Assembly (NCBI GenBank): GCA_001804785.1
Contig: MHBG01000018.1
Location: 44,280-108,279, forward strand
Length of the DNA stretch: 64,000 nt
Source of the DNA: Lentisphaerae bacterium GWF2_45_14
GTDB taxonomy: Bacteria; Verrucomicrobiota; Lentisphaeria; Victivallales; GWF2-45-14
Direction: 5' to 3'
Made by a program: the position numbers and the translations under genes. Under the pieces are notes generated by a model, which saw only the letters and a program-made list of their open reading frames with translations, was not told where the DNA came from and did no database searches. Below, piece by piece: positions 26,201 through 34,941 of the stretch (the stretch's first letter is position 1; each line of letters opens with the position of its first letter).

Positions 26201-27060
26201 TTACGATGAATAAACACTCCGTCTGTTCCGGTTAACCCGGTTCCGGCAAATGAATATTCATATTGATTGATTGTGCCGTCAAGTTTCGGAGTCGTCATCC
26301 CGACAGTAAGCAACGAACTGCTTTTTTTACCACTTGCTGCTGCGTAATCAAGATAGAGTTGTTGTATCTCTTTCAAACTTAATTCCCGGTCATATATCCG
26401 GAATTCATCGATTAAGCTTTTCCCCATTAATTTATCTTTTAAAAGATTAGGCTTTCCAATTCCGACAGTAAAAGGGGCGCGGGGCAAGAGATTTTCAACA
26501 GGGAAATTTAATTTTTTTGAGTCAAACATGCGTCCGTCAATAAAGACTCTCGACTCGACATCGTTCCAGACACATACGATATGATGCCACTCTCCCGGAC
26601 GCCAATCGCCAATTTTCTTGCCGGCAAACAACCACGTAGCCACTTCTCCTCTAACAAAATACAATTGTTCCATGGCGCAGTATTTGTAAATCATGAAAAG
26701 GTTTTTTCCGGCTCCTGTCTGAAAGAAGATATTGAAATAATTGTTGTCGCCCTGCCAGTCGAGTACTTTCATCCAGAAGGAAATAGTTCCCTTACTCCAG
26801 TCTAGATTTTTTTCAGAGGCATAAGTATATCCATACTCTTTTCCATCTTTTCCCTTTCCTATCAAAACAGCTTCCCCGTGAACGCCCGGCTGGAATTCCG
26901 GAGCCGCGGTATATTGGGCGTGTCCATCACCGGCGGCCTTCGTTGCTTCAACAGTACCGTCAAAGCCGCAGTAAAAAAGCAATGATTTATCTTCTTCTCC
27001 CCATGATGATGCAATAAACCCGAAACATAGGACAATCAGAACCGTCTTGAAGAGACTCAT
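23233..27060 (-). CDS. Giant secreted LamG/CBM9-like protein, probable carbohydrate-active enzyme (DUF6067-like)
   Basis: This 1275-residue protein starts with a signal peptide (TVLIVLCFGFIASSWG). Residues about 25-235 form a LamG/concanavalin-like domain (KGTISFWMKVLDWQG, GEWHHIVCVWND). Residues about 255-420 resemble a CBM9/DOMON-type sugar-binding domain (PKLDGTINQYEYS ... RINIGREFTRP). The C-terminal half (about 650-1270) follows the DUF6067 pattern found in large Lentisphaerota and Planctomycetota exoproteins related to GH123-like hydrolases, including LPALWLGDYKVGFNFTAENL and a Cys-rich segment GYCEGCLNCEGY. It probably degrades or binds a complex polysaccharide outside the cell. It is 52 bases downstream of a pseudopilin gene and its GntR-type regulator. 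Confidence 0.75.
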   Translation of the reverse strand: MSLFKTVLIVLCFGFIASSWGEEDKSLLFYCGFDGTVEATKAAGDGHAQYTAAPEFQPGVHGEAVLIGKGKDGKEYGYTYASEKNLDWSKGTISFWMKVLDWQGDNNYFNIFFQTGAGKNLFMIYKYCAMEQLYFVRGEVATWLFAGKKIGDWRPGEWHHIVCVWNDVESRVFIDGRMFDSKKLNFPVENLLPRAPFTVGIGKPNLLKDKLMGKSLIDEFRIYDRELSLKEIQQLYLDYAAASGKKSSSLLTVGMTTPKLDGTINQYEYSFAGTGLTGTDGVFIHRKNQYFISYDEKNLYAAFSSGFNPGEKDSEHIKVFLTPENDKNFVLDLNTDGICDVKENGKPINSTGIEVRNKLSGEEWVMEMAVPFKTLGYDNVPESQSWRINIGREFTRPSEIASMGQVVGKLDDQSNFCKIVFRAAAPKICISGLFNNAERKTAVNVSAIPYIPDTEIEALFISDSTNMYGMRNAKHKLFTQGKGSTFDYSGKKMDEFALYSISIDEKTQGKSIPLFYNTFIEERPIPMRTLFFYTLLDRKALSVFGKKNEDGEIQVRFLKDDKTEIFRARQKIPDNCRLFNTLFDLDFSKITPETYTVKIDYVSPSGKETETYSQAYRVPPVNDPLIQPYVDPEAEKVPVPWSPLNISDSSVGTWGRLYDFSNGILFSSLQSQNKELLTAPASICLDGTELKPVNPVETRKISGNDVVAEYEKKADLGKLRTESRLKVHFDGYCEVSMKIIPPASGLTVQKLSLDIPFRNEMIKLVNDGITPGNAKSKSGAVGDKWFQTLTPLPALWLGDYKVGFNFTAENLENWHYRNPDRNVEIIRQGGRAILRFNLIDYQLKLNEPITYKFGFTVTPAKPLNHKILRSRLHIDWQMWSVIWNYFASPDYDNFNKQQLANDCSHGWEVFLYMAHNFASPFMPEWGYYEQQWRQIRPPRTYGVWTGAHDGYCEGCLNCEGYRNFRLNLWKEFFTKAKKPLHEKAINYYFDAPWETSCRNKFHGCSQWQDSLGRKYDHLLVNRFRETALNVYRMIKRTGPDAKVSYHAEWPRLAPVHNFTDVTAAGEGPEHEVANRGSYFDLFTPESFCAFLSPYICGNKTSFMPQLIRGLWISRPEKMANFDINDPKNRLAVLHYMGYAVVHDVDIWGNEKEITELNKILWASQDKIGWDEKIKFHPYWEQDAVKVDSPSSSRIMASAYTRNGNLMLAILNDTAKDERVKITLDLKKLEVAGGLAGADSWNPECKYTLSSEWEDNVPARGFRLIVFSRNEPSAGK

Positions 27061-27112
27061 GGAATATACCTTTCATTTATCTAAGATTATTAAGTGAATA
27101 TTTTTTGAAATT

Positions 27113-27814
27113 TTATGGATAGTCAATATATGGGCCGCCGTATCCGCGCCAGAAATAAGTTTTGTATGCATTGGGAAATACTTCAGCTAAGGGAATTTCC
27201 CGTGCTTTGAGATTTTTAACGTGACCGGTGAGGAAAACAAAATTATGGGAATTCATGTGTCTTTCCGGTTTCATCGGATATTCCTGCGACATCGTGTAAA
27301 AGTGCTGGTCTCCGAAATAGCATGTTTTTTCCGGAAATTTATCTATGCGTTCGGTCGGATGTCTTTTAACCCATGGCATGGCGGGATAGTAACAGTGCAG
27401 GTAGTCATTGAGCCCATAGTCAGTTGCTTTATTATATCCCCATCCTTCGTTATCCTTTGAGCCCGGACATTTAAGAATGGACGGAGTCCCCATCGGCGCG
27501 TCATCATCCGCCCGAAATCCTTTGGCCGGCTGAATGTAGGACGTTTGTATTAAAAGCACGTTCCAGTATGGAGAAATCGTCTTGTCATAGTCGGGATACT
27601 CGATATGGGATGGGACACGGTAAACTCTGTAGTCTATGCAATAGGATTCTGCGGCAACATAAATTTGCTTAAGGTTGTTTATGCATGTTATCCTCTTTGA
27701 GGCTTCTTTTGCCTGTCTCAGGGCGGGAAGCAGTAAGCTGGCCAGAATGGCCATTATTGATATTGTCACGAGTAGTTCGATAAGTGTGAATAAGCCGCTG
27801 ATTGATTTTCTCAC
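27113..27814 (-). CDS. Prepilin-type N-terminal domain protein (pseudopilin-like)
   Basis: This 233-residue protein has a type IV pilin/pseudopilin N-terminus: [20 protein letters not shown], with Glu5 of the mature form and a long hydrophobic helix. The residue before Phe is Leu rather than the standard Gly. The body resembles the large PVC family ending in a (D/T)GHVK motif ([12 protein letters not shown]). These proteins are very numerous in Lentisphaerota beside regulators and glycosidases. The start is a GTG overlapping the regulator stop (GTGA), so the two are translationally coupled. Role in secretion or surface display of the neighbouring exoprotein is an inference. Confidence 0.85.
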   Translation of the reverse strand: MRKSISGLFTLIELLVTISIMAILASLLLPALRQAKEASKRITCINNLKQIYVAAESYCIDYRVYRVPSHIEYPDYDKTISPYWNVLLIQTSYIQPAKGFRADDDAPMGTPSILKCPGSKDNEGWGYNKATDYGLNDYLHCYYPAMPWVKRHPTERIDKFPEKTCYFGDQHFYTMSQEYPMKPERHMNSHNFVFLTGHVKNLKAREIPLAEVFPNAYKTYFWRGYGGPYIDYP

Positions 27815-28926
27815 TTTAGACTTCTCTTTCTTGTTGACTCTCCCTCAATTATTTCAGCGGGAAGTAAAACATTTTTCCCCGCACTGGCTGAGCCGCATAT
27901 TCTTTCGTTCAATACACGGCATGCCGCCACGCCCATTTCAAAATATGGTATGCGCAGATATGTAAGGGACGGCATTATTCCCCTGAACGAGGTATCGCCT
28001 CCATGACTTATCACGTCGACGTCCGAGCCGATTTTCAAGCCGCATTCCGAGGCAAATCTGAAGAATGCGAAGGGATGCGATACCGATTCACAGAAAAAAA
28101 TTTCAGGCATTCCGTCTTTTGGGTGCGGCATTTCGTTTTTCAATTTTTTATAAGCAAGTTCTTTATCGTCTTCAAGATGGAAAATCCATATCTTATCGAT
28201 CTTTACTCCGCCCGCAAGGAGTACGCTCGTAAATAAATCAATCTTTTCCCTGTTTTCCGGCAGGTCGGAATAAGCCCTCAGGAGTCCCACGCTTCGATAT
28301 CCGTTTTTTATCACATACTGCGCGGTTTTTTTAATGCCTTCAAGCCGCTTATAAGAAATGAAAGGCGTGCCCTTCTCCTGATTATGTGTTCCGACCATAA
28401 CATGCGGAATTCCTTCTTCAGTGACAAGTTCTCTCATAAGGGAAAGCTGGTGACTTGTAAAAACAATGCCGTCGAAGTTTCTGATCGACTTAATCTGTTT
28501 CATCGCGGCATTCCTGTCCGCCGAATCTTCAAAATATTGAAAAGTGATCTGCATGTTGAAATCCAGCGTCCCCTGAAGCATTCCCTGATATAATTCGCTG
28601 CCGGCACAATAGTTCGCATAGTTCAAGTACTGGGGGGACATGGATTTTTCAGGGAAGGGGTACAATATTTTGAGCGCAGATGTCCTTGCGCCCGCCTCCT
28701 GGGATATAAAGGTGCCTCTGGTGCTGATCCTTTCGACATAGCCGTCATTTTCAAGAAGTTTAAGAGCTTCCACGGCGGTGCCCCTGCTGACGCCATATGA
28801 GTCGGCAAGCATCCGTTCTCCGGGAATGCGTCTGCCGGGCGGGAGCTCTCCTCTGCGTATGCAGTCAACAAGCATGTTCCTGACCTGAACGCAGAGGCTG
28901 ACTTTACTGTTTTTGTCGACAACCAT
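27811..28926 (-). CDS. GntR-type HTH regulator with LacI/PBP1-like sensor domain
   Basis: This 371-residue regulator has a GntR winged helix at 1-75 ([20 protein letters not shown], then [20 protein letters not shown]) followed by a LacI/periplasmic-binding-like domain (about 85-370: [39 protein letters not shown]). This layout matches AraR-like sugar-responsive regulators. As the first gene of a three-gene unit it probably controls the pseudopilin and the secreted carbohydrate-active protein according to a sugar signal. Confidence 0.88.
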   Translation of the reverse strand: MVVDKNSKVSLCVQVRNMLVDCIRRGELPPGRRIPGERMLADSYGVSRGTAVEALKLLENDGYVERISTRGTFISQEAGARTSALKILYPFPEKSMSPQYLNYANYCAGSELYQGMLQGTLDFNMQITFQYFEDSADRNAAMKQIKSIRNFDGIVFTSHQLSLMRELVTEEGIPHVMVGTHNQEKGTPFISYKRLEGIKKTAQYVIKNGYRSVGLLRAYSDLPENREKIDLFTSVLLAGGVKIDKIWIFHLEDDKELAYKKLKNEMPHPKDGMPEIFFCESVSHPFAFFRFASECGLKIGSDVDVISHGGDTSFRGIMPSLTYLRIPYFEMGVAACRVLNERICGSASAGKNVLLPAEIIEGESTRKRSLK

Positions 28927-28942
28927 TTAAATTAATCCATTT

Positions 28943-28966
28943 CTGGCACAGCGTGGCCTATGCCAG
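28943..28966. promoter_or_regulatory. Inverted repeat, likely operator of the GntR/LacI-type regulator
   Basis: CTGGCA at 28943-28948 and TGCCAG at 28961-28966 form a perfect 6-base inverted repeat with a 12-base spacer, 17 bases upstream of the regulator's ATG. The position suits autoregulation. Confidence 0.4.
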
Positions 28967-29033
28967 TTATTGTAATTGCTTTAAATAGATGTGTCAAGGT
29001 ATTTACCGCAAAAAGAAGAGACTTTTTTTAAGG

Positions 29034-29060
29034 ATCTTTGTAAGTGCGCTTTACAAAGAT
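29034..29060. promoter_or_regulatory. 10-base perfect inverted repeat between the regulator and gnd
   Basis: ATCTTTGTAA (29034-29043) and TTACAAAGAT (29051-29060) flank a 7-base loop. Neither side has a following T-run, so a terminator is unlikely. It may be an operator for the divergent regulator or for gnd. Confidence 0.35.
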
Positions 29061-29181
29061 GCCGTTTAGACGTATATTTCAGATAAATCTCGGTTAGCAA
29101 AAAGGAATTTGCGCTGTATTGTAATCCTTCTGTGATTACTGTACAGGCATTTTTTACAACACCTAAAGAAGGGAAAATATA

Positions 29182-30639
29182 ATGAAAGAAAAGGCCGATA
29201 TAGGGCTGGTGGGACTCGCCGTAATGGGTGAAAACCTCGTACTTAATATGGAAAGCAAAGGCTTTACAGTCGCCGTTTTCAACAGGACAGTTGAAAAAGT
29301 GGACGGCTTTCTAGCCGGGCGCGGCAAAGGCAAAAACGTAATCGGAAGCCACAGCATCGAAGAGCTTTGCGCCAAGCTTGCAAGACCCCGCAAAATAATG
29401 CTTATGGTCAAGGCGGGCAAAGCTGTAGACGATTTTATCGAAGCGCTCATTCCCCATCTCGAAAAGGGCGATATCATAATCGATGGCGGTAATAGCTATT
29501 ACCCCGACACTATCCGTAGGGCTAAGTACTTGGAATCCAAGGGTTTTCTCTATATTGGCACCGGCGTTTCCGGCGGGGAGGAGGGTGCATTGAAAGGCCC
29601 CTCTATCATGCCCGGAGGATCACCCGAGGCATGGGAATATGTAAAACCCATTTTTCAATCGATATCCGCGAAAGTTGCCGATGGCAGTCCCTGCTGCGAA
29701 TGGGTTGGCAACGACGGCGCAGGACATTTTGTAAAGATGGTTCATAACGGCATCGAGTACGGCGACATGCAGATGATCTGCGAAGCCTACAGCCTTATGA
29801 AAAATATTCTCGGCATGAACGCCGACGATATGCAGAGCGTTTTCACCGAATGGAATAAAGGCGAACTCGACAGTTACCTTATAGAGATAACGTCTGAAAT
29901 ATTTAGCAAGAAAGATCCTGAAACCGGCAAGGCCGTTGTTGATATAATCCTCGATACGGCAGGACAGAAGGGGACCGGAAAATGGACCAGTACAAGCGCG
30001 CTTGATCTCGGGATATGCGCCCCCACAATAGCCGAAGCCGTTTTTGCCCGTTGCGTGTCAGCCGTGAAGGAAGAACGCGTTGAAGCCGCAAAAATCCTCC
30101 CAGGCCCGAAGTTTCCGTTCAATGGTGACGCCAAGTCATTCACTGAGGATATCCGCAGAGCGCTTTATGCCTCAAAAATATGTTCCTACGCTCAGGGATT
30201 TCAGCTTCTGCGCGCGGCCGCTGCAGAATATAAATGGAGCCTGAAATACGGGGATATCGCCCTGATGTGGAGAGGCGGATGTATTATAAGGGCAAAGTTC
30301 CTTGGCGACATTAAGACGGCGTTCGACAAGAACCCCTGTCTCTCAAATCTCCTTCTTGATCCCTTCTTCAGAAATATCATTGATAAATGCCAGGAATCAT
30401 GGCGCAGAGTGATAGCGACTGCGGTCACGATGGGGGTTCCTGTTCCCGCCTTTTCAAGTTCTATAGCCTATTATGACTCATACAGGGCGGAGCAGCTTCC
30501 TGCAAATCTGCTTCAGGCACAGAGAGATTATTTCGGTGCCCACACTTATGAGCGCATAGATAAGCCGCGCGGTCAGTTCTTCCATACCGAATGGAATGAA
30601 TACAGCGGGAAGACAACATCAACAACATACAACGCCTGA
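29182..30639 (+). CDS. gnd: 6-phosphogluconate dehydrogenase, decarboxylating
   Basis: This 485-residue enzyme oxidises 6-phosphogluconate to ribulose-5-phosphate and CO2 with NADP+ in the oxidative pentose phosphate pathway. Seen: the nucleotide-binding [16 protein letters not shown] (about 7-22), [18 protein letters not shown] (about 128-145), the catalytic [13 protein letters not shown] (Lys near 184) and IDLG-like TSALDLGI. Length fits the long type. AGAAGGG precedes the ATG. Confidence 0.96.
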   Translation: MKEKADIGLVGLAVMGENLVLNMESKGFTVAVFNRTVEKVDGFLAGRGKGKNVIGSHSIEELCAKLARPRKIMLMVKAGKAVDDFIEALIPHLEKGDIIIDGGNSYYPDTIRRAKYLESKGFLYIGTGVSGGEEGALKGPSIMPGGSPEAWEYVKPIFQSISAKVADGSPCCEWVGNDGAGHFVKMVHNGIEYGDMQMICEAYSLMKNILGMNADDMQSVFTEWNKGELDSYLIEITSEIFSKKDPETGKAVVDIILDTAGQKGTGKWTSTSALDLGICAPTIAEAVFARCVSAVKEERVEAAKILPGPKFPFNGDAKSFTEDIRRALYASKICSYAQGFQLLRAAAAEYKWSLKYGDIALMWRGGCIIRAKFLGDIKTAFDKNPCLSNLLLDPFFRNIIDKCQESWRRVIATAVTMGVPVPAFSSSIAYYDSYRAEQLPANLLQAQRDYFGAHTYERIDKPRGQFFHTEWNEYSGKTTSTTYNA

Positions 30640-30695
30640 GCGTTGTAAATGGTACAGGAGTCTTGAACTTGATTCATCCTGTAAGAAGGAAACTT

Positions 30696-31568
30696 ATGAA
30701 GAAAATGCTTGCAAGGTCCATGTCATTGTCCATTGCTCTAACAATGGTTTTCTGCGGGTGCGCCTATCTCGATGATCTCGAAGAGAATACGTTCCCGGCA
30801 GACATTACTGTTGATGAGCTTAGCGATAATCTTGAAACGGCAGCGGACCCGAAAGGCATTTTTAAAAAATGTCATTCCTATCTTATAAAGCAGGAAATGT
30901 CAACCAAAGGGGCTGACGGTAGTTCGTACACCCGAATGGTTGAAGTCAAGTTCAAACTCCCCAATTCCCTGAGGACGACCACATTTATGAACGGTAAGCC
31001 TGTGCTTGCTGTAATTTCAAACGGCAAACAAGCATGGAACGTGAACTGTGAGACCGATGAGATAACGGAGATAAAGGGCAGTTCTTATCAGCTGATAGAA
31101 GTTCTTTCCGAACTGGGACATCCCTCCAGTACGATGATTTCCGTTTTTCCCAAGATTGATCTTTCGGAAGTTATAACTTCTGATGATCCGGTTCAGAGAT
31201 ATTATAAAGCTACGTGTTACTCCAAATATAAGGATCTTCCGCCCATAATCTTCTATATCGGTAAAGAAAACTTTCTTACTAAAAGACTGGAGACCACAAG
31301 GTTTACAACGGGCGGCTCCTATAAATATATTTCTGAAACCGATAAATATTCCATGTATGACTGCGTGTGGATTGCCTCCGAATCAAGAGTTATTGTAGAC
31401 GATATGGTATTTAAATATAAAGTTATCGAATACAAGATGAATATCGATATCCCCGATTCCGAATTTCAGTTGACAACACCCTGGTACTTGAAAAATACGG
31501 AAAAAGTAGTCAAGCCCACCGCGGTTTCTGCCGAACAGCAAAAGGCTCCCGCCGCCGAATGCAAATAG
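30696..31568 (+). CDS. LolA/LolB-like outer-membrane lipoprotein-sorting family protein
   Basis: This 290-residue protein (from ATG 30696, preceded by AGAAGGA) has a signal peptide ending in a lipobox-like MVFCGC. The mature part is a beta-rich LolA/LolB-type fold: [34 protein letters not shown] and [10 protein letters not shown]. Such proteins bind acyl chains and move lipoproteins or lipids in the periplasm; an exact partner is not visible. A start at 30663 would put extra charged residues before the signal peptide and is less likely. The last 10 bases overlap the macro-domain gene. Confidence 0.75.
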   Translation: MKKMLARSMSLSIALTMVFCGCAYLDDLEENTFPADITVDELSDNLETAADPKGIFKKCHSYLIKQEMSTKGADGSSYTRMVEVKFKLPNSLRTTTFMNGKPVLAVISNGKQAWNVNCETDEITEIKGSSYQLIEVLSELGHPSSTMISVFPKIDLSEVITSDDPVQRYYKATCYSKYKDLPPIIFYIGKENFLTKRLETTRFTTGGSYKYISETDKYSMYDCVWIASESRVIVDDMVFKYKVIEYKMNIDIPDSEFQLTTPWYLKNTEKVVKPTAVSAEQQKAPAAECK

Positions 31569-32056
31569 AACTCCGCCAAGTCGATATAACGAGAATAACA
31601 GTTGACGCCATTGTTAACGCCGCCAATACGACACTTCTCGGCGGAGGCGGTGTGGATGGTGCCATTCACCGGGCCGCAGGTCCGGATCTCCTGGCCGAAT
31701 GCAAAAAAATCGGCGGATGTCGTACAGGAGAGGCCGTTATAACGAAGGCCTATAGATTGCCATGCCGTTACCTGATCCACACTCCGGGGCCCGTTTGGAA
31801 TGGCGGCAGTTCCGGCGAGGAGGAACTTCTCAGAAGCTGCTACAGTAATTCACTTAAACTGGCTTCCGATAATGAATTGGAGGTTCTGGCGTTTCCGTCA
31901 ATCAGTACGGGGATATACGGTTATCCCATCGAAGACGCAGCAAAAATAGCGGTCGGAACAGTAACGCAATGGCCGGAACGATTTCCTTCTAAAGTCATCT
32001 TTGTAACCTTCAGCGATTCCGATACGCAGGTATACCGGGATATAATAAGCTCCTGA
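31559..32056 (+). CDS. Macro-domain protein (O-acetyl-ADP-ribose deacetylase-like)
   Basis: This 165-residue protein is a single MacroD/YmdB-type macro domain: [27 protein letters not shown] (in two parts at about 12-38) and [17 protein letters not shown] (about 112-128). These bind ADP-ribose and remove it from proteins or nucleic acids, or deacetylate O-acetyl-ADP-ribose. Key Asn, the Gly-rich loop and the SxGIYG loop are intact, so activity is likely. Confidence 0.93.
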   Translation: MQIELRQVDITRITVDAIVNAANTTLLGGGGVDGAIHRAAGPDLLAECKKIGGCRTGEAVITKAYRLPCRYLIHTPGPVWNGGSSGEEELLRSCYSNSLKLASDNELEVLAFPSISTGIYGYPIEDAAKIAVGTVTQWPERFPSKVIFVTFSDSDTQVYRDIISS

Positions 32057-32150
32057 CCCGCAAAGAATATTTCGATTAAATTCCTCAGAATACTTGTTCC
32101 TATATTTAAGTGATATATCTTATCCTCGCTAAAAAAAGTGGAGGGGCAAA

Positions 32151-32285
32151 ATGTCAGCTTCGAAAATTCTACCCGGTATAAGAATCGACGGGAAGCTCTC
32201 AGGGAACGCAGATATAAAGATCGAAGGCGAAATATAAATTGTAGTAAATTCAAGCATATTTTTATTGAAAAGCCCAACTAAATGA
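32151..32285 (+). pseudogene. Truncated bactofilin
   Basis: The reading frame starting at 32151 (MSASKILPGIRIDGKLSG, then NADIKIEGEI) is nearly identical to the first 28 residues of the intact bactofilin at 33010, then hits TAA at 32235-32237. Beyond the stop, similarity to the intact gene continues weakly (VVN and SSIF in the same order) to about 32266 before ending. Its ribosome site and about 35 bases of leader also match those of the intact copy. It is a decayed tandem duplicate. Confidence 0.85.
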
Positions 32286-32359
32286 GATTGATTATAAAGA
32301 GGACTTAAATATTTAAAATGTCATTTCCCGTTTATAAGTCAACTTTTTAATTATTATAT

Positions 32360-32671
32360 TTGCTTAATGAATTGAATGATAAAGAAATTCTAATATTAAT
32401 TGATTATTCCCATAATAAAGAGCTAATAAATCCCTCAGAACTCCTTAATATTGATAGCCACGACGAGAATACTATCTTTGAGAGAGCATATCTTGATAAC
32501 TTAGTGTCTAAAAAACTTTTGCGAATCCGCTATAAAAAGGTGATGGGAAGAGAATTTCAAGAACCAATTTTACCAAATGGCAAGAGTGGAATATCTCATT
32601 ATGAAATAACCTCATTGGGTAATTTTTTGTGCAACACAATTGTTAGCGCAAACTCAAAATGCGCCACCTAA
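32360..32671 (+). CDS. AT-rich orphan ORF, possible winged-helix fragment
   Basis: This 103-residue reading frame begins at a TTG with no clear ribosome site and has base composition far more AT-rich than its neighbours. The pattern YLDNLVSKKLL ... HYEITSLGNFL would fit the wing and last helix of a winged-helix DNA-binding domain. It lies between a dead and an intact bactofilin copy, so it probably came in with an insertion. It may be a remnant rather than a working gene. Confidence 0.4.
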   Translation: MLNELNDKEILILIDYSHNKELINPSELLNIDSHDENTIFERAYLDNLVSKKLLRIRYKKVMGREFQEPILPNGKSGISHYEITSLGNFLCNTIVSANSKCAT

Positions 32672-33003
32672 AAACGGTTAAAGCCCGAGTGGAAAGGCGC
32701 GTTGGAATCATTTCTTCAAATCAGACAAACATTGCCCTCTGTTCATTCCAATCATCAGGAATAGAGTGGCAAAGCTGATTTAATGACAAGCAATCCGGTT
32801 CTTCGCAGGGAATAATCGCTTTCTGGATATTGGGCGAGAGATTTGCCGATTGACAGTTAGAAAAGATAACAACTGAAACCTTTAATATATTAGCCGGGTT
32901 CATGGGAGGATTATTTCCCCGAAGTTTTTATAATATTTAGGATAGTCTGCTTGCTCCCTTTGTTTCTTGATATATCTTAACTGGTGTAATAAAAATTCGG
33001 AGG
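32672..33003. other. Intergenic stretch between the orphan ORF and bactofilin
   Basis: No convincing gene. A 60-codon minus-strand frame (32721-32903) has no ribosome site or recognised motif. The last 50 bases (TTGATATATCTTAAC at about 32967-32981, then GGAGGG) form the leader of the intact bactofilin and match the leader of the truncated copy. Confidence 0.5.
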
Positions 33004-33009
33004 GTGAAA

Positions 33010-33522
33010 ATGTCTGCTTCTAAAATTCTGGCCGGTATAAGGATAGATGGGAAACTTACGGGAAACGCCGACATAAAGATTGAAGGCGAAATATATGGGG
33101 AAGTAAATCTAGACAGCAGTATATTTATTGCCGAAGGCGGCAAGGCCGAAGCGAAGATTAAAGCCATAAATATTTTTCTGGCAGGTACTTTTATAGGAGA
33201 TGCCGAAGCAGATTTTATTCAGATAACCCCGACTGGACGTGTCAACGGCAAGCTCAAGGCCCCCGCTATTTCAATAGAAAAAGGCGCTAAATTCACCGGT
33301 TCCATAGAAATGGGGGAAGGCGAGGCGCCGTCCAGCGAGACCTCAGCGGAGGCAATCAGCGAGTCTGCTGATATTGAAAGTCCCGATGGCGAGGAGATTA
33401 TTGACGATCCGGAAAGTTCCGAGATTGGAATTCTTAAATCTTCCATTATTGACTCAACGATAAAACACCATGCGCCATTTTTACCCGGCCGCGCCATTGA
33501 CCCTGAATCCGAAGAAAACTAA
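33010..33522 (+). CDS. Bactofilin
   Basis: This 170-residue protein starts MSASKILAGIRIDGKLTGNA and has the right-handed beta-helix repeats of bactofilins (DIKIEGEIYGEVNLDSSIFI, VNGKLKAPAISIEKGAKFTG, about 10-100). Bactofilins polymerise without nucleotide into membrane-associated filaments that position cell-wall enzymes. The C-terminal 70 residues are acidic and disordered. The ATG at 33010 follows GGAGGG with usual spacing; a GTG two codons earlier is less likely. Confidence 0.9.
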   Translation: MSASKILAGIRIDGKLTGNADIKIEGEIYGEVNLDSSIFIAEGGKAEAKIKAINIFLAGTFIGDAEADFIQITPTGRVNGKLKAPAISIEKGAKFTGSIEMGEGEAPSSETSAEAISESADIESPDGEEIIDDPESSEIGILKSSIIDSTIKHHAPFLPGRAIDPESEEN

Positions 33523-33545
33523 ACTTTTAGCCAGGAGCCTTTCTC

Positions 33546-33872
33546 ATGAGTTCTTCCGATGCCAGTGTGATAATACCAGGAACCGTGATTAATGGCCGCA
33601 TATCAGGGAGTACTCCGTTGCGGCTTGAGGGCGAAATGAAAGGAATTATAGATATTTCTTCCGACATAATGGTTGGCCAGAATGGCATAATGGAGGGGGA
33701 TGTCATTGCCAACAATATCATGGTGGAAGGCCGACTTTCCGGCAAGGCTTCGGGTAGGGAATGTATCGTAATAGCACCGTCGGGACAGGTTAAGGCCGAG
33801 CTTACGGCGCCAGCTGTCTCCATTGAGAAAGGTGCGAAGTTTTCAGGCAAGATTGACATGATCGAGTCCTGA
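33546..33872 (+). CDS. Bactofilin, second copy
   Basis: This 108-residue protein is a short bactofilin consisting almost only of the beta-helix core: VIIPGTVINGRISGSTPLRL, GDVIANNIMVEGRLSGKASG, ending AVSIEKGAKFSGKIDM. It is 23 bases after the larger bactofilin, in the same direction, and probably co-assembles with it. AGGAGCC precedes the ATG. Confidence 0.9.
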   Translation: MSSSDASVIIPGTVINGRISGSTPLRLEGEMKGIIDISSDIMVGQNGIMEGDVIANNIMVEGRLSGKASGRECIVIAPSGQVKAELTAPAVSIEKGAKFSGKIDMIES

Positions 33873-33882
33873 GTAAGCAGGG

Positions 33883-34941
33883 TCATATCAGTAGCATACA
33901 GTCGCCGTAACTGTAGAAACGGAACTTTTCTCTAATCGCAAGTTCATAGGCTTTCATCACGTTGTTTTGCCCCGCAAAGGCGCATACTAGCATAAGAAGC
34001 GTACTTTTAGGAAGATGAAAGTTTGTGAGAAGCATATCGACCGTTTTGGGCTGGTAGGGCGGATAGATGAATATATCAGTGGAACCGCTTCCGGCTTTAA
34101 GGATTCCCTCGGGTGAGCTCATTGTTTCAAGCACTCTTACGGTGGTTGTTCCGACAGCGAATACCTTTTTGCCTGCCTCGCGGGTCTGGTTAATCAAGCG
34201 TGCGGCATCCTCGTTTATCAAGAAATCCTCGGAATGCATCTGGTGGTCTTTTATATTTTCCGCGCTCACGGGTTTAAATGTGCCGGGGCCGACATGGAGC
34301 GTTACTTCAGTAGTGCTTACTCCTTTTAATCTTATTCCATTCAGAATTGCGGGGGTGAAGTGCAGCCCAGCTGTCGGTGCGGCTACGGCACCGGGCTCTT
34401 TCGCAAAAATGGTTTGATAGTTTTTGATATCTTCCAGTGCGTCCTTGCGCTTGATGTAAGGGGGGAGGGGGACGTGCCCGCATTCTTCTATTATTCTGGA
34501 TGATGACGCGCCGCCGTCAAAGGCTATTGTGCATGAACCATCATCGTTTAGCGAGCTTATGGAAAGAAAGCAGTCTTCCATAAGCGAACCATCGCTTTTT
34601 TCCGGGAACACGTGAGTTCCGGGCCTTACCCTTTTTCTAGGGCGCAGCAACGACTGCCATGAATCATTGCTGTCAAGAGACTTGGAGATGAGGAGGATTT
34701 CAACTCGCGCACCGGACACGGAATCTTTTCTTCCGAATATTCTTGAGCGGATTACCTTGGTATCATTGAAGACGGCGCAGTCTTTTTCTCTTAGGAATTC
34801 GGAAATATTTCTAAACTCTCCCATTTCGCATGAACCGCTTTTTCTGTCCAGTACCAGCATGCGCGCCCCCTCCCTGTCGGGGAGGGGGTATTGGGCTATG
34901 AGTTCTTCTGGCAGATTATAGTCAAAATTTGCGGTGAGCAT
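33883..34941 (-). CDS. queA: S-adenosylmethionine:tRNA ribosyltransferase-isomerase QueA
   Basis: This 352-residue enzyme adds the cyclopentene ring to preQ1 in tRNA during queuosine synthesis. Seen: FDYNLPEELIAQYPLPDREG at the N-terminus, FGRKDSVSGARVEIL, AAPTAGLHFTPAIL (family signature), EVTLHVGPGTFKPV and the C-terminal SYGDCMLL. Overlaps the 3' end of glgA by 20 bases, so they are co-transcribed. No preQ1 riboswitch is seen upstream because glgA lies there. Confidence 0.95.
   Translation of the reverse strand: MLTANFDYNLPEELIAQYPLPDREGARMLVLDRKSGSCEMGEFRNISEFLREKDCAVFNDTKVIRSRIFGRKDSVSGARVEILLISKSLDSNDSWQSLLRPRKRVRPGTHVFPEKSDGSLMEDCFLSISSLNDDGSCTIAFDGGASSSRIIEECGHVPLPPYIKRKDALEDIKNYQTIFAKEPGAVAAPTAGLHFTPAILNGIRLKGVSTTEVTLHVGPGTFKPVSAENIKDHQMHSEDFLINEDAARLINQTREAGKKVFAVGTTTVRVLETMSSPEGILKAGSGSTDIFIYPPYQPKTVDMLLTNFHLPKSTLLMLVCAFAGQNNVMKAYELAIREKFRFYSYGDCMLLI

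Noticed and set aside
30621..30645. Terminator at the end of gnd
   Set aside because: ACAACGC/GCGTTGT forms a short stem at the stop codon, but no T-run follows.
32721..32903. 60-codon minus-strand frame between the orphan ORF and bactofilin
   Set aside because: No ribosome site or motif; the stretch looks like non-coding or decayed DNA.
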